A stretch of DNA of 64,000 nucleotides from Aphidius gifuensis (taxonomy: Eukaryota; Arthropoda; Insecta; Hymenoptera; Braconidae): the NCBI RefSeq assembly GCF_014905175.1, contig NC_057789.1, positions 6,138,001 to 6,202,000 on the forward strand. Direction: 5' to 3'. Both the position numbers and the translations under genes were made by a program. Below the pieces are notes generated by a model. It was given only the letters and a program-made list of their open reading frames with translations. It was not told the DNA's origin and did not search any database. This document shows, one piece after another, positions 52,191 to 62,160 of this stretch; position 1 is the first letter of the stretch; each line of letters begins with the position of its first letter.

Positions 52191-53657
52191 TTTCCCTCAT
52201 ATATATGTGTATTAAACATATATATCAAGGACCAACCATCAACATGGGACACAGACACCTCAACACACTTTAATGCATCACAAACATACACACCAACTAA
52301 AACTGGAATGACGGCTGCGCGTATTCTGTTTTTTTTTTATATAGGATACTCTTTTTTTTTTTTCTTTTTTTTTTCAAGCTTATACTTCTGTGGACAAAAA
52401 AAAAGACAAATTTAGTATGAAAATTAGGCTTTAATTATTATGCTAAATTGTTTAATGACTTCTTACAATGTTGATCAACACAATAATAATGATTTTAGCA
52501 GAAAAAATAACAAAACTAATTGTGTGTGTATTTATTTGTTCTCGGCCGGCTTTGTGTTTTAATGGAAAATCCAAGGCTTGGATGCGTCCACCACTTACAT
52601 ACACTTACATACACATATAGTCAGCTGTTGAAGGCGATGGCTGGGCTTTGATTTTTTTTTTTTTTTATATATGGTTGAATAACCGGATCCAGGATTTAGA
52701 TGCCAGCGACACAATGCCGCAATTTACGATAATGAATTTAAATTTAAATTGTTTTTTAATAATTGACCTTGAAAAATCTATTATCAATATGTTTTATAAT
52801 CCATGTTACATTAACTAGTATTAAATATTTCTATTTTTGTTAACCAATTCTTTTATCAACTGAATCATGTTGATTAAAATTTGTCTAAAAAATGTCAACT
52901 CTCTTCTTTGAAAATAAACTTATAAAAAACTTTTAAGATTCAAATTGTTTTATATATATTATATTGTATTATTTATTATTAACAATTATTAGATAAATTA
53001 TTAACTGTATTAATATCTTGTAACTATTTGTGTGTTATTTGTTATTTGTAATTGATCATCATTGGTTCATTATTTATTAATTGATCATATAATAATTTTT
53101 CATTCAAATATATTATAATAGGTATATGAATTTGTTATGGTAAAAAGATTGGATACTGTTCATATCAAAATATAATCATGCATCTGTGCATATAATGACC
53201 ACAATTAAGAATATTCACATGTGCTACAAGTGAAGCATTAAATTGCCATTTTTTACATGTTTTTAATTATTTTCATATAAACTTTTGTCCATATTAATTG
53301 TTTTCTTTTAATTAATACAACATGATATGTTAAATCAGTACAGAAAAATTTAATTCAACATAATACTTTAATTTTTCTTATATATAAATAAATTTTTTTA
53401 TGTACATCTTTACGAATCCTTGTTTAATCATTATTATGAAGTTGTTGACCACTAAATAATTTTATGATGCTTCATCAAGTATCTATTATAATATCAAAAT
53501 GAAATCTTAAAATGTAAATTAAACTTTTTTAAATATAACTTGTAAACTATTGTCACTCAATCATCTTTGTTTTATGCAACTTGAAATCTGAACAATGAAT
53601 TTCTATCAAGTTAGCTTTGTTAAATCTTGCACTTTTAATCATCAAAGAAAGATTATG
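52191..53657. other. Upstream region and likely promoter/5' UTR of family gene B
   Basis: On the minus strand, two close GTAAGTG donor-like strings lie near 52597-52612 beside the GC-richer stretch at about 52545-52660. This suggests a 5' untranslated exon and an intron running toward the ATG at 52166. Beyond about 52.7 kb the sequence is plain A/T-rich DNA with no supported exon. Confidence 0.4.
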
Positions 53658-53750
53658 TCAAAATTCATGTTCATTTCGTTCTGATGTATTATGTTTCTTT
53701 GCATTTGTGGGTATTATACTTGGACTAACTGTTGTTTGATCTTGTGTATC
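53658..53750 (-). other. Candidate alternative terminal exon downstream of family gene C
   Basis: On the minus strand the acceptor TTTAAACAG ends at 53751. It is followed by 30 open codons in phase 0, DTQDQTTVSPSIIPTNAKKH and on to NEHEF, then TGA (53660-53658). Composition is Thr/Ser/Asn-rich and coding-like. No donor was found that would clearly feed it, so it may be an alternative 3' exon of the gene ending at 54120 or a remnant. Confidence 0.25.
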
Positions 53751-53980
53751 CTGTTTAAACAAATTATTTATTTTACTAATTTAATCACATTTTAAGGATT
53801 AAAAATATAATGTATATGTCAGACAGCAATTTCATCATTATTTCTATCAAAGTAGACATGCTAGAAAATACATGTATTCTGGTGTTCGTAAACAAATAAT
53901 CTTCTTGTTATATGGCATTAATATCTTTCATTTAAAGGCAATTGATTCTTGGCACATTTATCTTCGGCGAACTGGTCATC

Positions 53981-54052
53981 TCACTTTGTTTTCCATGATA
54001 AATAATTTTTAACAACAGCACCAACGGTTATTGTTCCCATTGCTACAACATG
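53981..54052 (-). other. Second candidate terminal exon downstream of family gene C
   Basis: An acceptor (TTCTTTATAG) is followed by 23 codons in phase 0, HVVAMGTITVGAVVKNYLSW and KTK, then TGA at 53983-53981. It is hydrophobic with a possible short helix. It is too small for a firm call. It lies only 68 bases below the stop of the gene above. Confidence 0.2.
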
Positions 54053-54119
54053 CTATAAAGAATAAAACTTGTCAATATATAGACATATTTATAAGGAAAA
54101 TTAGGCTTTTTAATTATTT

Positions 54120-56620
54120 TTAACACAATATTTTTTTATTAAATAAACATTTGTCTGGTATTGCTGGAGGCATTTTATTGATTGGTATTGCTGGAGGTGG
54201 TTTATTAATTGGTATTGCTCGAGGCATTTTATTAATAGGTATTGCTGGAGGTGGTTTATTAATTGGTATTGCTCGAGGCATTTTATTAATAGGTATTGCT
54301 CGAGGCATTTTACTAATAGATTTTCTTGTAATTATTGTACGATTAGAATAAAATTCATTATCACTTGTAGATGAGACAAGTTCTTTTTTAATTTTTCGTA
54401 GACCATCTTCAGTGGTGACTGGTACCAATGGTGGAACAGTTGGACTTTTAAACATAGTTGAACTAACTTCATCATTTTCATCTGGACAGTCAACTGGTTC
54501 AGTTTTTATAACAACAACATTATTATTAATTGAATTACTTTGTTCTGGTGATTGTTTATTTTCATTAATTACTATTTGTTTAGTAACTGCTTGATCTTTG
54601 TTGACAAGTGATATTTTTTCATTTACATGCTGAGTATTATCTTGTTTTTCAGCTACATTTTTATCTGGACAATTTGCATTGATATTTGTATTTTTAACAC
54701 ACATATTTTCTTTATCTTGATTCACCATAGCATTTACAGTTTCTCTAATTTTTTCATTAATAACAGCAGTTAAATTCTTGGCAATTTTATCATCAATAAT
54801 ACCAGTTGATTTTTTTTCAATTTGATGATTAATAATACCAGTTGATTCTTTTACAATTTGATTATTAATAATACCAGTTGATTCTTTTACAATTTGATTA
54901 TTAATAATACCAGTTGATTCTTTTTCAAGATGATTATTAATAATACCAGTTGATTCTTTTTCAATTTTATCATCAATAATACTAGTTAATTCTTTTTCAA
55001 TTTGATGATTAATAATACCAGTTGATTCTTTTTCAATTTTATCATCAATAATACCAGTTGATTCTTTTTCAATTTGATGAATAATACCAGTTGATTCTTT
55101 TTCAATTTTATCATCAATAATACCAGTTGATTCTTTTTCAATTTGATTATTAATAATGCCAGTTGAATTTTGTTTAATTTGATTATCAATAATACCAGTT
55201 GAATTTTTATCAACCTGTTGAACAACAATATCACCAGTATTATTTTTATTGCTTGTACAAACATCATCTGTATTTTTATCAATTAAATTTTCAAGAGTAT
55301 TATTTAAATTATCTTCTACTGATTCATCAGCAATATCATTGATTTCAATAACATTATTGTTTAAATTTTTATCAGCTTTTGTAACAGCAGCACGTTGTTT
55401 ATAAGTACTATCAAAATATTTAGAAACAGTCTCTTTGATTTTATCAGTACTATCAATTTTTTTATTTGTCGATTTTTTTTCTTTATCTGTAAAAATAAAA
55501 ACAAAACAAAAATTTAATAATCTATATGTTATTATTGTGTTTAATATTATTTAAAAAAAAAATATATATATTTACCATCATTTGATTTTTTGTTGTTGTT
55601 GTTGTTGCTGTTATCTTCATTGTTGATTTTAAGATTAAATTGATGCCCAGTAATATTATATTTTTTTTGAAAACGTCTTAACCAACTTGGTGATGCACAA
55701 AAATCATATGGACGATCTTTCACAATAATTTTTTTGGATTCAAATCCCCATTTACGTATCATATCACAAGTTATTCTTTTGTTTTTATTTTGATATTCAA
55801 TACATTTTTCATAAACCCAGTCATTAATTTTTTTTCTAATATCATTTAATGATCCACCATTGTCAATTTGATTTGCCCAATCACGAATTTGTTGTCGTGA
55901 TTTAACTTTATTACAGCCACTTAATTTTTGTAACTGTTGTACTGAAGCAAGTGGATGTTTTTCAGCTAATTCAACTACTTTAACTTTCATATGATATGGC
56001 AAAGAACGATATTTTCTACCTCTAGATGAATCCAAGTCACTTTCATTATCGTAATCTTCATCATTATCATCATCATCCTTGCAATTGTAATCATCATCAC
56101 TAATATTATGACTATTATTATTATTATCATTGGTATTATTTTTTTTATTCTCTTCATCAAGAGATTGCTCCAATGGAGCTGGATCAGCAGCAGCAGCAGC
56201 TTCAACAAGAACGACATCATCATCATCATCATCACTAGCACCAGCACTAGCACCAGCACCACTATCATTGACTTTAGTAGTATTATTTTCTACATTATCA
56301 TCATCATCTGAATCTGATATTTCAACCACGTGTTGCTTCAACAATTTTTGGCTTTTTAATTTTTCACTAACACGTGAACTTATTGGTGTTTTTTTATCAT
56401 TTAATTTTGTTTCTTCAGCAAGTAATTCATTTCTTGCATTTTGCAATATTTCAAAAAATTTTTGTCCAAGAAGAGCTGATTGACGAGACATTGTATCATT
56501 TTCAACATCATCATAATATTTTTTTCTTCTTAATAATTCAGTACAATAAGATATTGCATCAGAAAATGTTTTTCTAACTTCATCTTCTTTAGAAGATATC
56601 TTATTAATTTGTAAATCCAT
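54120..56620 (-). CDS. Modular psq/CENPB-type HTH protein with repeat-rich tail (family member C)
   Basis: Two coding exons, 56620-55576 and 55486-54120 (803 residues), join across GATG|GTAAAT and TTTACAG|AT in phase 1. The second exon is open for 455 codons. About residues 15-75 is the family N-terminal domain (TFSDAISYCTELLRRKK, SALLGQKFFEILQNAR). VVEISDSDDDD near 97 is a textbook SUMO-interaction motif. Asp/Asn-rich runs follow. A single module spans about 205-333: LPYHMKVKVVELAEKHP (the usual Trp of PxWS is lost), SGCNKV, WVYEKCIEYQ, FCASPSWLRRFQKKY and HQFNLKIN. The tail holds twelve 12-residue STGII-type repeats (about 444-586). VVVIKTEPVD (about 670) combines a SIM-like and a psi-K-x-E site. 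IKKE lies near 710. Five 9-residue MPRAIPINK-type repeats and a degenerate sixth close the tail (about 742-794). Probably nuclear. It is the only member whose module is not C-terminal. Confidence 0.82.
54150..54308 (-). repeat. 27-bp coding minisatellite (MPRAIPINK array)
   Basis: Five units of 27 bases (54308-54174) and a shortened sixth encode alternating MPRAIPINK and PPPAIPINK versions, ending MPPAIPDK. Units are nearly identical at the DNA level, including third positions, so expansion is probably recent. The plus-strand open frame over this stretch is a shadow. Confidence 0.9.
54774..55202 (-). repeat. 36-bp coding minisatellite (STGII array)
   Basis: Twelve consecutive units of 36 bases, one of them shortened by a codon (429 bases in all), translate as STGII[DN][DNH][KQ]I[EVK]KE. 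A decayed thirteenth unit (LTAVINEKIRET) follows. Frame is kept throughout, and the single indel is three bases, which argues for selection on the protein. The DNA shows two alternating subtypes (IIDDKIEKE and IINNQ/NHQIEKE), suggesting amplification in pairs. Confidence 0.9.
55547..55575 (-). other. Start of the 89-bp intron of family gene C
   Basis: GTAAATATAT begins at 55575 on the minus strand and the intron ends TTTTTACAG at 55487. Reading through it gives a false stop after a KYIYFFFK tail, so the apparent 357-codon single-exon frame is an artefact. Confidence 0.75.
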
Positions 56621-57060
56621 CGTAAAATGATTATAATTATGCCAGAGTTTATTTATAATTATTTTTTATCATTTGATGAAAAACATGGACATGGAAAATA
56701 TTTTATCTTGTTTAACACATTACACACTCAATTGTTTGTTTTTTAATTACATTAAATATATCAGTCTTTTATTTATTTTTATTAATTAATATAAAAACAA
56801 ATGATAATAATTTTTTGGAGTAAAATATATCACGATATAAACAAAAGCACGAGGTTAGTAATTTTATCAGATCAACTGTGATCAACACAAGCAAGGATAG
56901 AGAGAGCACACTTGACAAAGTGACTTACCCGCAGACAATGGAATTTAGAGACAGGTGATGATGGAGACTGCGAGGCTGCGAGAGCTACGAGGGAGAGAGG
57001 GAGAGAGAGAGAGTGTATATACAGTGTCGCTGTCTGTCGGAATAAAAGAAAATCTAAATC
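56621..57060 (-). promoter_or_regulatory. 5' UTR intron and GAGA-rich promoter of family gene C
   Basis: A near-perfect donor (GCGG|GTAAGTCA) on the minus strand at 56929/56928 shows a 5' untranslated exon upstream of the coding ATG at 56620. Just upstream is a GAGA tract (about 56990-57014) and a GC-richer stretch, consistent with a TATA-less promoter around 56.95-57.06 kb. The matching acceptor between 56621 and 56900 is not clear. Confidence 0.5.
56990..57014 (+). repeat. GA dinucleotide tract at promoter of gene C
   Basis: A run of GA units with one GGG interruption. A possible GAGA-factor binding tract in the putative promoter. Confidence 0.75.
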
Positions 57061-58085
57061 ACCTGATTACTTGGGTGATGGTGATATGGTATTCGTGAGG
57101 ATTGGTTAGATAGATTTATCATCAAATGTGATACCAATATAAAGTAACATTTTTCCAGAAATACTATTTTTGATATTTTTAAATATGTGAAAATCTATTT
57201 GTAAATTTTTTTTTTTTTTTTCATAAATTTTAATTAAGCATTGCACTGTTCATTAATAGATATATATTTTGTTATTGTCAAAAAATGTCAATTGCAGCTG
57301 TTTTAATATTCATCATTATTATTTTTAACATATAATATAAACTTTAATATCAATTTATTCTAATATTCTTCAATAATCTAAATAAAAGCTTTTCAACTTT
57401 TTTTGTTTTTTAATTCTATATAATATTTTTACTTTTATTTTTATTTTATATTAAACCAATATTATTTATATTTATACAATAAAACAATTACGTTATATAT
57501 TTTTATAATATGATAACACATAGTTGAAAATACGTTTGCATAGAAGATTTACTGACAGTATTTAATAAGGTTATTGATACAGAATGAGTAAATTAAATAC
57601 AATTTTTTGTCATTTGGAATAAATCATACATACTGTGGTGATTGGTCGTGAGTAGGATTCCATATGATTTATTCTAAATGGTGATAAATCAAAGTAACTT
57701 TTGAGAAATTATTTTTATTTTTAAATATCCCTGTAATTTAATTAATTAAAAGACTCTAGTTGCACGTTTCATATTCATCATTTAATAATTAAAAACAATA
57801 AATACGCTTTTTTTTTTCCTCATAATCAGGCTCAATTCTTGAAATTAAAATATTTTCAGTTTTATTTTGTATATTACAATATTTTATGTCTAAGAAAAAT
57901 GATACCAACATATTATCTTGTCACATGAAACGTTTGAAAGTTGAACTTGATAAAATTAAATAAATAAATTTTCATTTCTTAGCATGAAATTGCTACTGGA
58001 TAAATATTATTTCACTGGAGTATATTATATCATTAAAATGTTATATCAAGAATCAAAAGGAATCAAATGGTCATCACAAGATCAA
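57061..58085. other. Intergenic DNA between family genes C and E
   Basis: A/T-rich with no firm gene. A 25-codon plus-strand frame near 57887-57963 (MSKKNDTNILSCHMKRLKVE and five more residues) follows a TTTTCAG acceptor-like string, but it is too short to call. Confidence 0.4.
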
Positions 58086-58087
58086 CA

Positions 58088-58171
58088 AGATTCAACAACT
58101 TTACAATTGGTTTTCATTGATTGCTTGTATCTTGGTGCAAACACTTCTTGACCAAGTACTGCTGATTTTTT
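58088..58171 (-). pseudogene. Possible relic of the family N-terminal domain
   Basis: On the minus strand, codons from 58165 read SAVLGQEVF, against SALLGQKFF in gene C and SVGLGQKFY in gene B. DNA identity over about 30 bases is clear. The similarity then decays and stops follow (VVESC then TGA). It lies just beyond the 3' end of family gene E. It is most simply a decayed copy of a fourth cluster member, but the match is short. Confidence 0.3.
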
Positions 58172-58368
58172 TAAATTTTTGTTTGTTTTTAAAAAAAAAA
58201 ATAAATTACACAAATGTATAAATAAATGTATTCATACTCACTGAAGATTCACATTTAGAAAACATTAATTTTTGATTATTAAAAAATTGGTCTTTTATTT
58301 AAATTGCTATTTTTTATTATTAATTAAACTGTACAATATTTTAAAATTTAATGAAATTAAATAAATAT

Positions 58369-61300
58369 TTAATTTCGTATTTTAAGATCTGATGATTCTC
58401 CAGTAATTTTATTTTTTGATTTAAAATTATTTAACCATGGCACAGTTGCAAAATGATTTGCACTTAAATTACAAAATATTCTTTTAGCTTCAAGTGCCCA
58501 ACCAATTATTATTTTATCTGTTATTAAATAATTTTTATTTTTGTATTCAATACATCTAGCTAAAATCCAACGATCCATTGATTCACACTTTTTACTAAAT
58601 GTTTTGCTATTTTTTATAATTTTTTCCCAACGTAGTAGTTGATTAAATGAAACAAGTTTACGACATTTACTGTATTTTCGTAATTTTTTTAAATCCCAAT
58701 TTGGATGTTTATACGATAAATTTAAAACTTTCATTGCTGTATCAAGTGGAATTCTGGTACACGTTGGTTTTGCTGGTTTGAATGATTTAATTAATGCAAC
58801 ATTATCAGATGACTGTTCCCCTCCACCATCTGCAAATAGATAAATAAATAAATATTTAATTTTAAAATAGAAAAAAATTATAAAATTATAAATATATTAT
58901 TTTTTTTTTAAACTTACTGTTATTAACATTTAAATTATTTCCAGCAGGTAAATCACCAATTTTTAAATCTGTTGGTAATCCAAAAATACCATAATTTTTT
59001 TTAAAATTTAAAATCCATGTTGTAGATGCACAAAATTTCATATTTTTCTTTGCATCATCAGGCATTTTATTGTATGCTTCATTTGCCCATTTTCTTAATA
59101 AACCATATGTTATTTTTTTATTTTTATCTCTGTACTCAATACATTTAGCATAAACTGAACGACAAATTTTTGTTCTTTTATTTGTAAATGAACCACCAAT
59201 TTTAACATGATCAACCCAACGATTTAATTGATTTATCGTATAAAGATATTTACATCCAGTTTTTTTTTTTAATTCTTCAAGTGATATACCAGGATGTTTT
59301 TTAAATGTTTTTAATACTTTTATTTTTTCATCATATGAAGCAAAATATCTTGGTTTACGTTTTACTTTATCAGCAAGTACATTACTATCAATTTTACTTA
59401 TATCATTTGATGCATCATCATCATCACCATCTGTATCATCATTTGAACAATTATTTTTTCTTGAAACAGTACCAGTTGTTTTATTTTTATCACCAGGTGA
59501 TTCCTTGGACAATTGAAGATTTGGTGATTTACCAATTATTTTATATACACCTTTAAATCTAGTTAACCATTTTTCTCCAATTGAAAACATCAGATTATTA
59601 TCATCATTTGGTATAATAATTTTATTTGCCTCTTTACCCCATTGACATAATAGATCATTACTAAATTTCTTTTTAACATTTTCAGTATATTTTTTACATT
59701 TTTTATATACCAAACGATCTCTTTCATTTTTTTTATCAAAATGTGAACCATGTTTTATTGATTTAGTCCATGATAATACTTGTTTTCTATTATAAACTTT
59801 TGAACAACCACTAACTTGACGTATTTTTTCCATTGACCAATTTGGATTATCATTGACTAATTTAATTACTTTAATTTTATCTTCATTTGATACTGGCTCT
59901 AATTTATAAGTTGAAGTTCTTTTTTTTTTTTTCTTTACAGCCGTTGATTCATCTGGATTATTTTCTTTATTTAACTCATCGCTTTCTTCATCATCAGATA
60001 CTTGATAATCAGGATAATATCTTTTAAAATTTGCTACCCATGAAGATTTTTCATTTGTTCTATTTTTATATTTTATAGGAATGTTTGGAAAAAATAATTT
60101 ATGTGCCTCATATGACCATTCCATAATTTCATTGGTTGTAATTTTAGTTTTGTTATTTTGTTTTTTTTTCTCAATACATTTTTCATATATCCATTTAAAT
60201 ATTTTTTGATTTCTTTCTTTTTGAGAACCACCAGCTTGAATATGTTCATTCCATAAATTAAGTTGTTGACGACGTTCAATTAAAGGACAACCAGTTTTTT
60301 CTTGTAATGTTTTTATTGACCATTCTGGATGTTTTTTAGCCATATTAACAATTTTAATTTTCATATCAAGCGGAATAAATTCTCTTTGTTTTGGTGATTT
60401 AGATGATTTACTTTCTTCATACTTTTTTACTTGATCTTTCCATTTACGAAGCTGATGATGATCCTGAATTTTTGAGCATCCACTGTGTTGTCGTAATTGT
60501 TTTAAACTCCAGTCAGGATTTTTATCTAATAATTTAAGTACTTTTACTTTCATCTCATAAGGAATTGACGTAGATGGTTTTTTAGAACGACATTGAAATA
60601 AAACTTCTTTATCTTTTTCTCTTTCTTTGTTTGTTTTTTTATTTTTATCTCCAAGTGGTTTAATTGGTCTGGATCTTTTATTGGTACTTTTTTCAAAGCT
60701 TGAATTATTTATACTTGAATCATCATTTTCATTGTCACTACTGTCATTTAAATCATGACAATCATCAGAATCATAATTATTATTATCATCAGCTGAATAA
60801 TCTTCATCTTGATCATCATCACAGTCAAAATCGTTGTCACTATTTTCATCACATAAAATTGAGGATGATGGTCTCACTGAACGTCTAGTTGTCATTCTTC
60901 TACTTGGCAACTCGTCGTCATCATCATTACCATCATCATCATTATTATTATCATTATTATTATTATTATTATCTTCAGCCTCTGAACCATCAATTACATT
61001 GACTTCTATTTCTTGTTTAATTTCAAGTTGTTTTGGTTTTAAAAAATTTTCAGCTGCATTTTTTTCTTTTGAATTTATATAAACCCAACATTCTAATAAA
61101 TTATTGTTTTTTTGTTCATTTTTAATACTCAATAATTTGTTTAAACGTTCATTCTGTTCATCAATCAATTTTCTTCGAGTATTTTGCATAAATTCAAACA
61201 TTTTTTTACCATAAATTAGTGATCTTTTAGATATTGGTTTATCAAAATTATCAACAATGTTGATGTTTTCTTCCAAGAGATCAGTACAATGATAAAAAGC

Positions 61301-61399
61301 CTGCATAAATATATTATCAACTGTATTTTCATTTTGGAGATTTTTTTTACAGGTTCCATTTACATTTGGAGAGTATGAAGTTTTATTTGTTGATGACAT
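58369..61399 (-). CDS. Large modular psq/CENPB-type HTH protein with 4.5 modules (family member E)
   Basis: Exons 61399-58918 and 58829-58369 join across AACA|GTAAGT and TTTGCAG|AT in phase 1, giving 980 residues. Read separately they look like two genes, but the second has no start of its own for the first half of its module. The N-terminal family domain is at about 25-85 (FMQAFYHCTDLLEEN, SLIYGKKMFEFMQNTRRKL). IKQE and VNVIDGSEAED near 124-143 are SUMO-site-like and SIM-like. A long Asn/Asp-rich acidic region follows (to about 225). Half-module 1 (about 278-325) has only the psq-like HTH. Full modules 2-5 start near 338, 500, 685 and 852, each with GC.....QxxxW, a (W/V)xYxKC segment and a W-(L/V/I)-x-x-F-K signature. 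The protein ends DLKIRN. Probably a nuclear multi-site DNA binder; the target is unknown. Confidence 0.85.
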
Positions 61400-61570
61400 T
61401 GTGTATTGATTATTTATTAATTTTGTATTTACACATGTACCTTATCTAAAAAAATAAAATTTCATAAAATGCATGTTTTAATTTACGACAATAAACAACA
61501 GGGTAAAAAAAAAAACATACCTAAATAATTATTTTTCATTCTAAAAGATAAGAAGACGTAACCACATGGT
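61400..61570 (-). promoter_or_regulatory. 5' UTR with small intron of family gene E
   Basis: On the minus strand TTTAG|GTATGT marks a donor at 61521/61520 and TTTTTTTTAG ends at 61446, giving a 75-base intron in the 5' untranslated region. A short upstream open frame (MKNNYLDKVHV) would be formed across the splice. Confidence 0.45.
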
Positions 61571-62160
61571 CAATGATGTAAATCGTTTTTGGAGCCAGTG
61601 TTTTAAGAGGCTAGATGTACAACAAATGTATTTTTTTTTTTTAATTTATTCTATTGTATGCTGAATTAAATTGTGTTATTTTTTCTTCACTATGTTCCAC
61701 AATTAATCTTGAGTTTTGTTAATTTTTATTAAAATTAAAACCCAATGTTTTGCAATGTTTTTGTTTATATTTTTTTAATAAATAAATAAAAGAGATTTTT
61801 CATAAAAAACGACAGTCGCTCGTTGAAAATAATTTCAAACTTAAAATTAATAAAAATTGTTAAAAAAAATAATAAGAATATATTATAATGCTATTGTATT
61901 TTTATTTTAGATAAAACTTATTAAATAAATTATTTTTATTTATTATTTAACTCTTTTTTTTTTTAAATAAAAAAATTACAATTACAATATGGCTGATAAA
62001 ATGGCCGACTGAGCGCCAAAAAAAATTTTACTATTTACATCTCACGTGCTGTCTTAACACGTTTTTATATTTACTAATTACTTGTCAATCATTGTCAATC
62101 TTATTTGTGATTTTCGTATGTCATTATTACTGTCATCTTGATTGTTAATTATTTTTTTCA
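61571..62160. promoter_or_regulatory. Divergent promoter between gene E and the 62161 microprotein gene
   Basis: The interval separates two divergently transcribed genes. It contains GCGCCAAA (62013-62020), the reverse of the E2F consensus TTTGGCGC, two ATGGC-containing strings near 61990-62005, and a CACGTG E-box at 62043-62048. The rest is A/T-rich. A shared promoter is inferred from orientation and motifs. Confidence 0.45.

Noticed and set aside
54151..54351. Plus-strand Gly/Ile-rich frame (repeated IGIAGG)
   Set aside because: Reverse complement of the 27-bp coding minisatellite of the minus-strand gene.
54986..55282. Minus-strand KLKKNQLVLL repeat frame
   Set aside because: Frame-shifted reading of the 36-bp minisatellite. 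The true frame is the one open for 455 codons and continuous with exon 1 by splicing.
58369..58734. Separate 121-codon gene starting at an internal Met
   Set aside because: The internal Met lies inside the first helix of a psq half. Upstream sequence continues in frame to a TTTGCAG acceptor that joins in phase to the donor at 58917, so it is the last exon of gene E.
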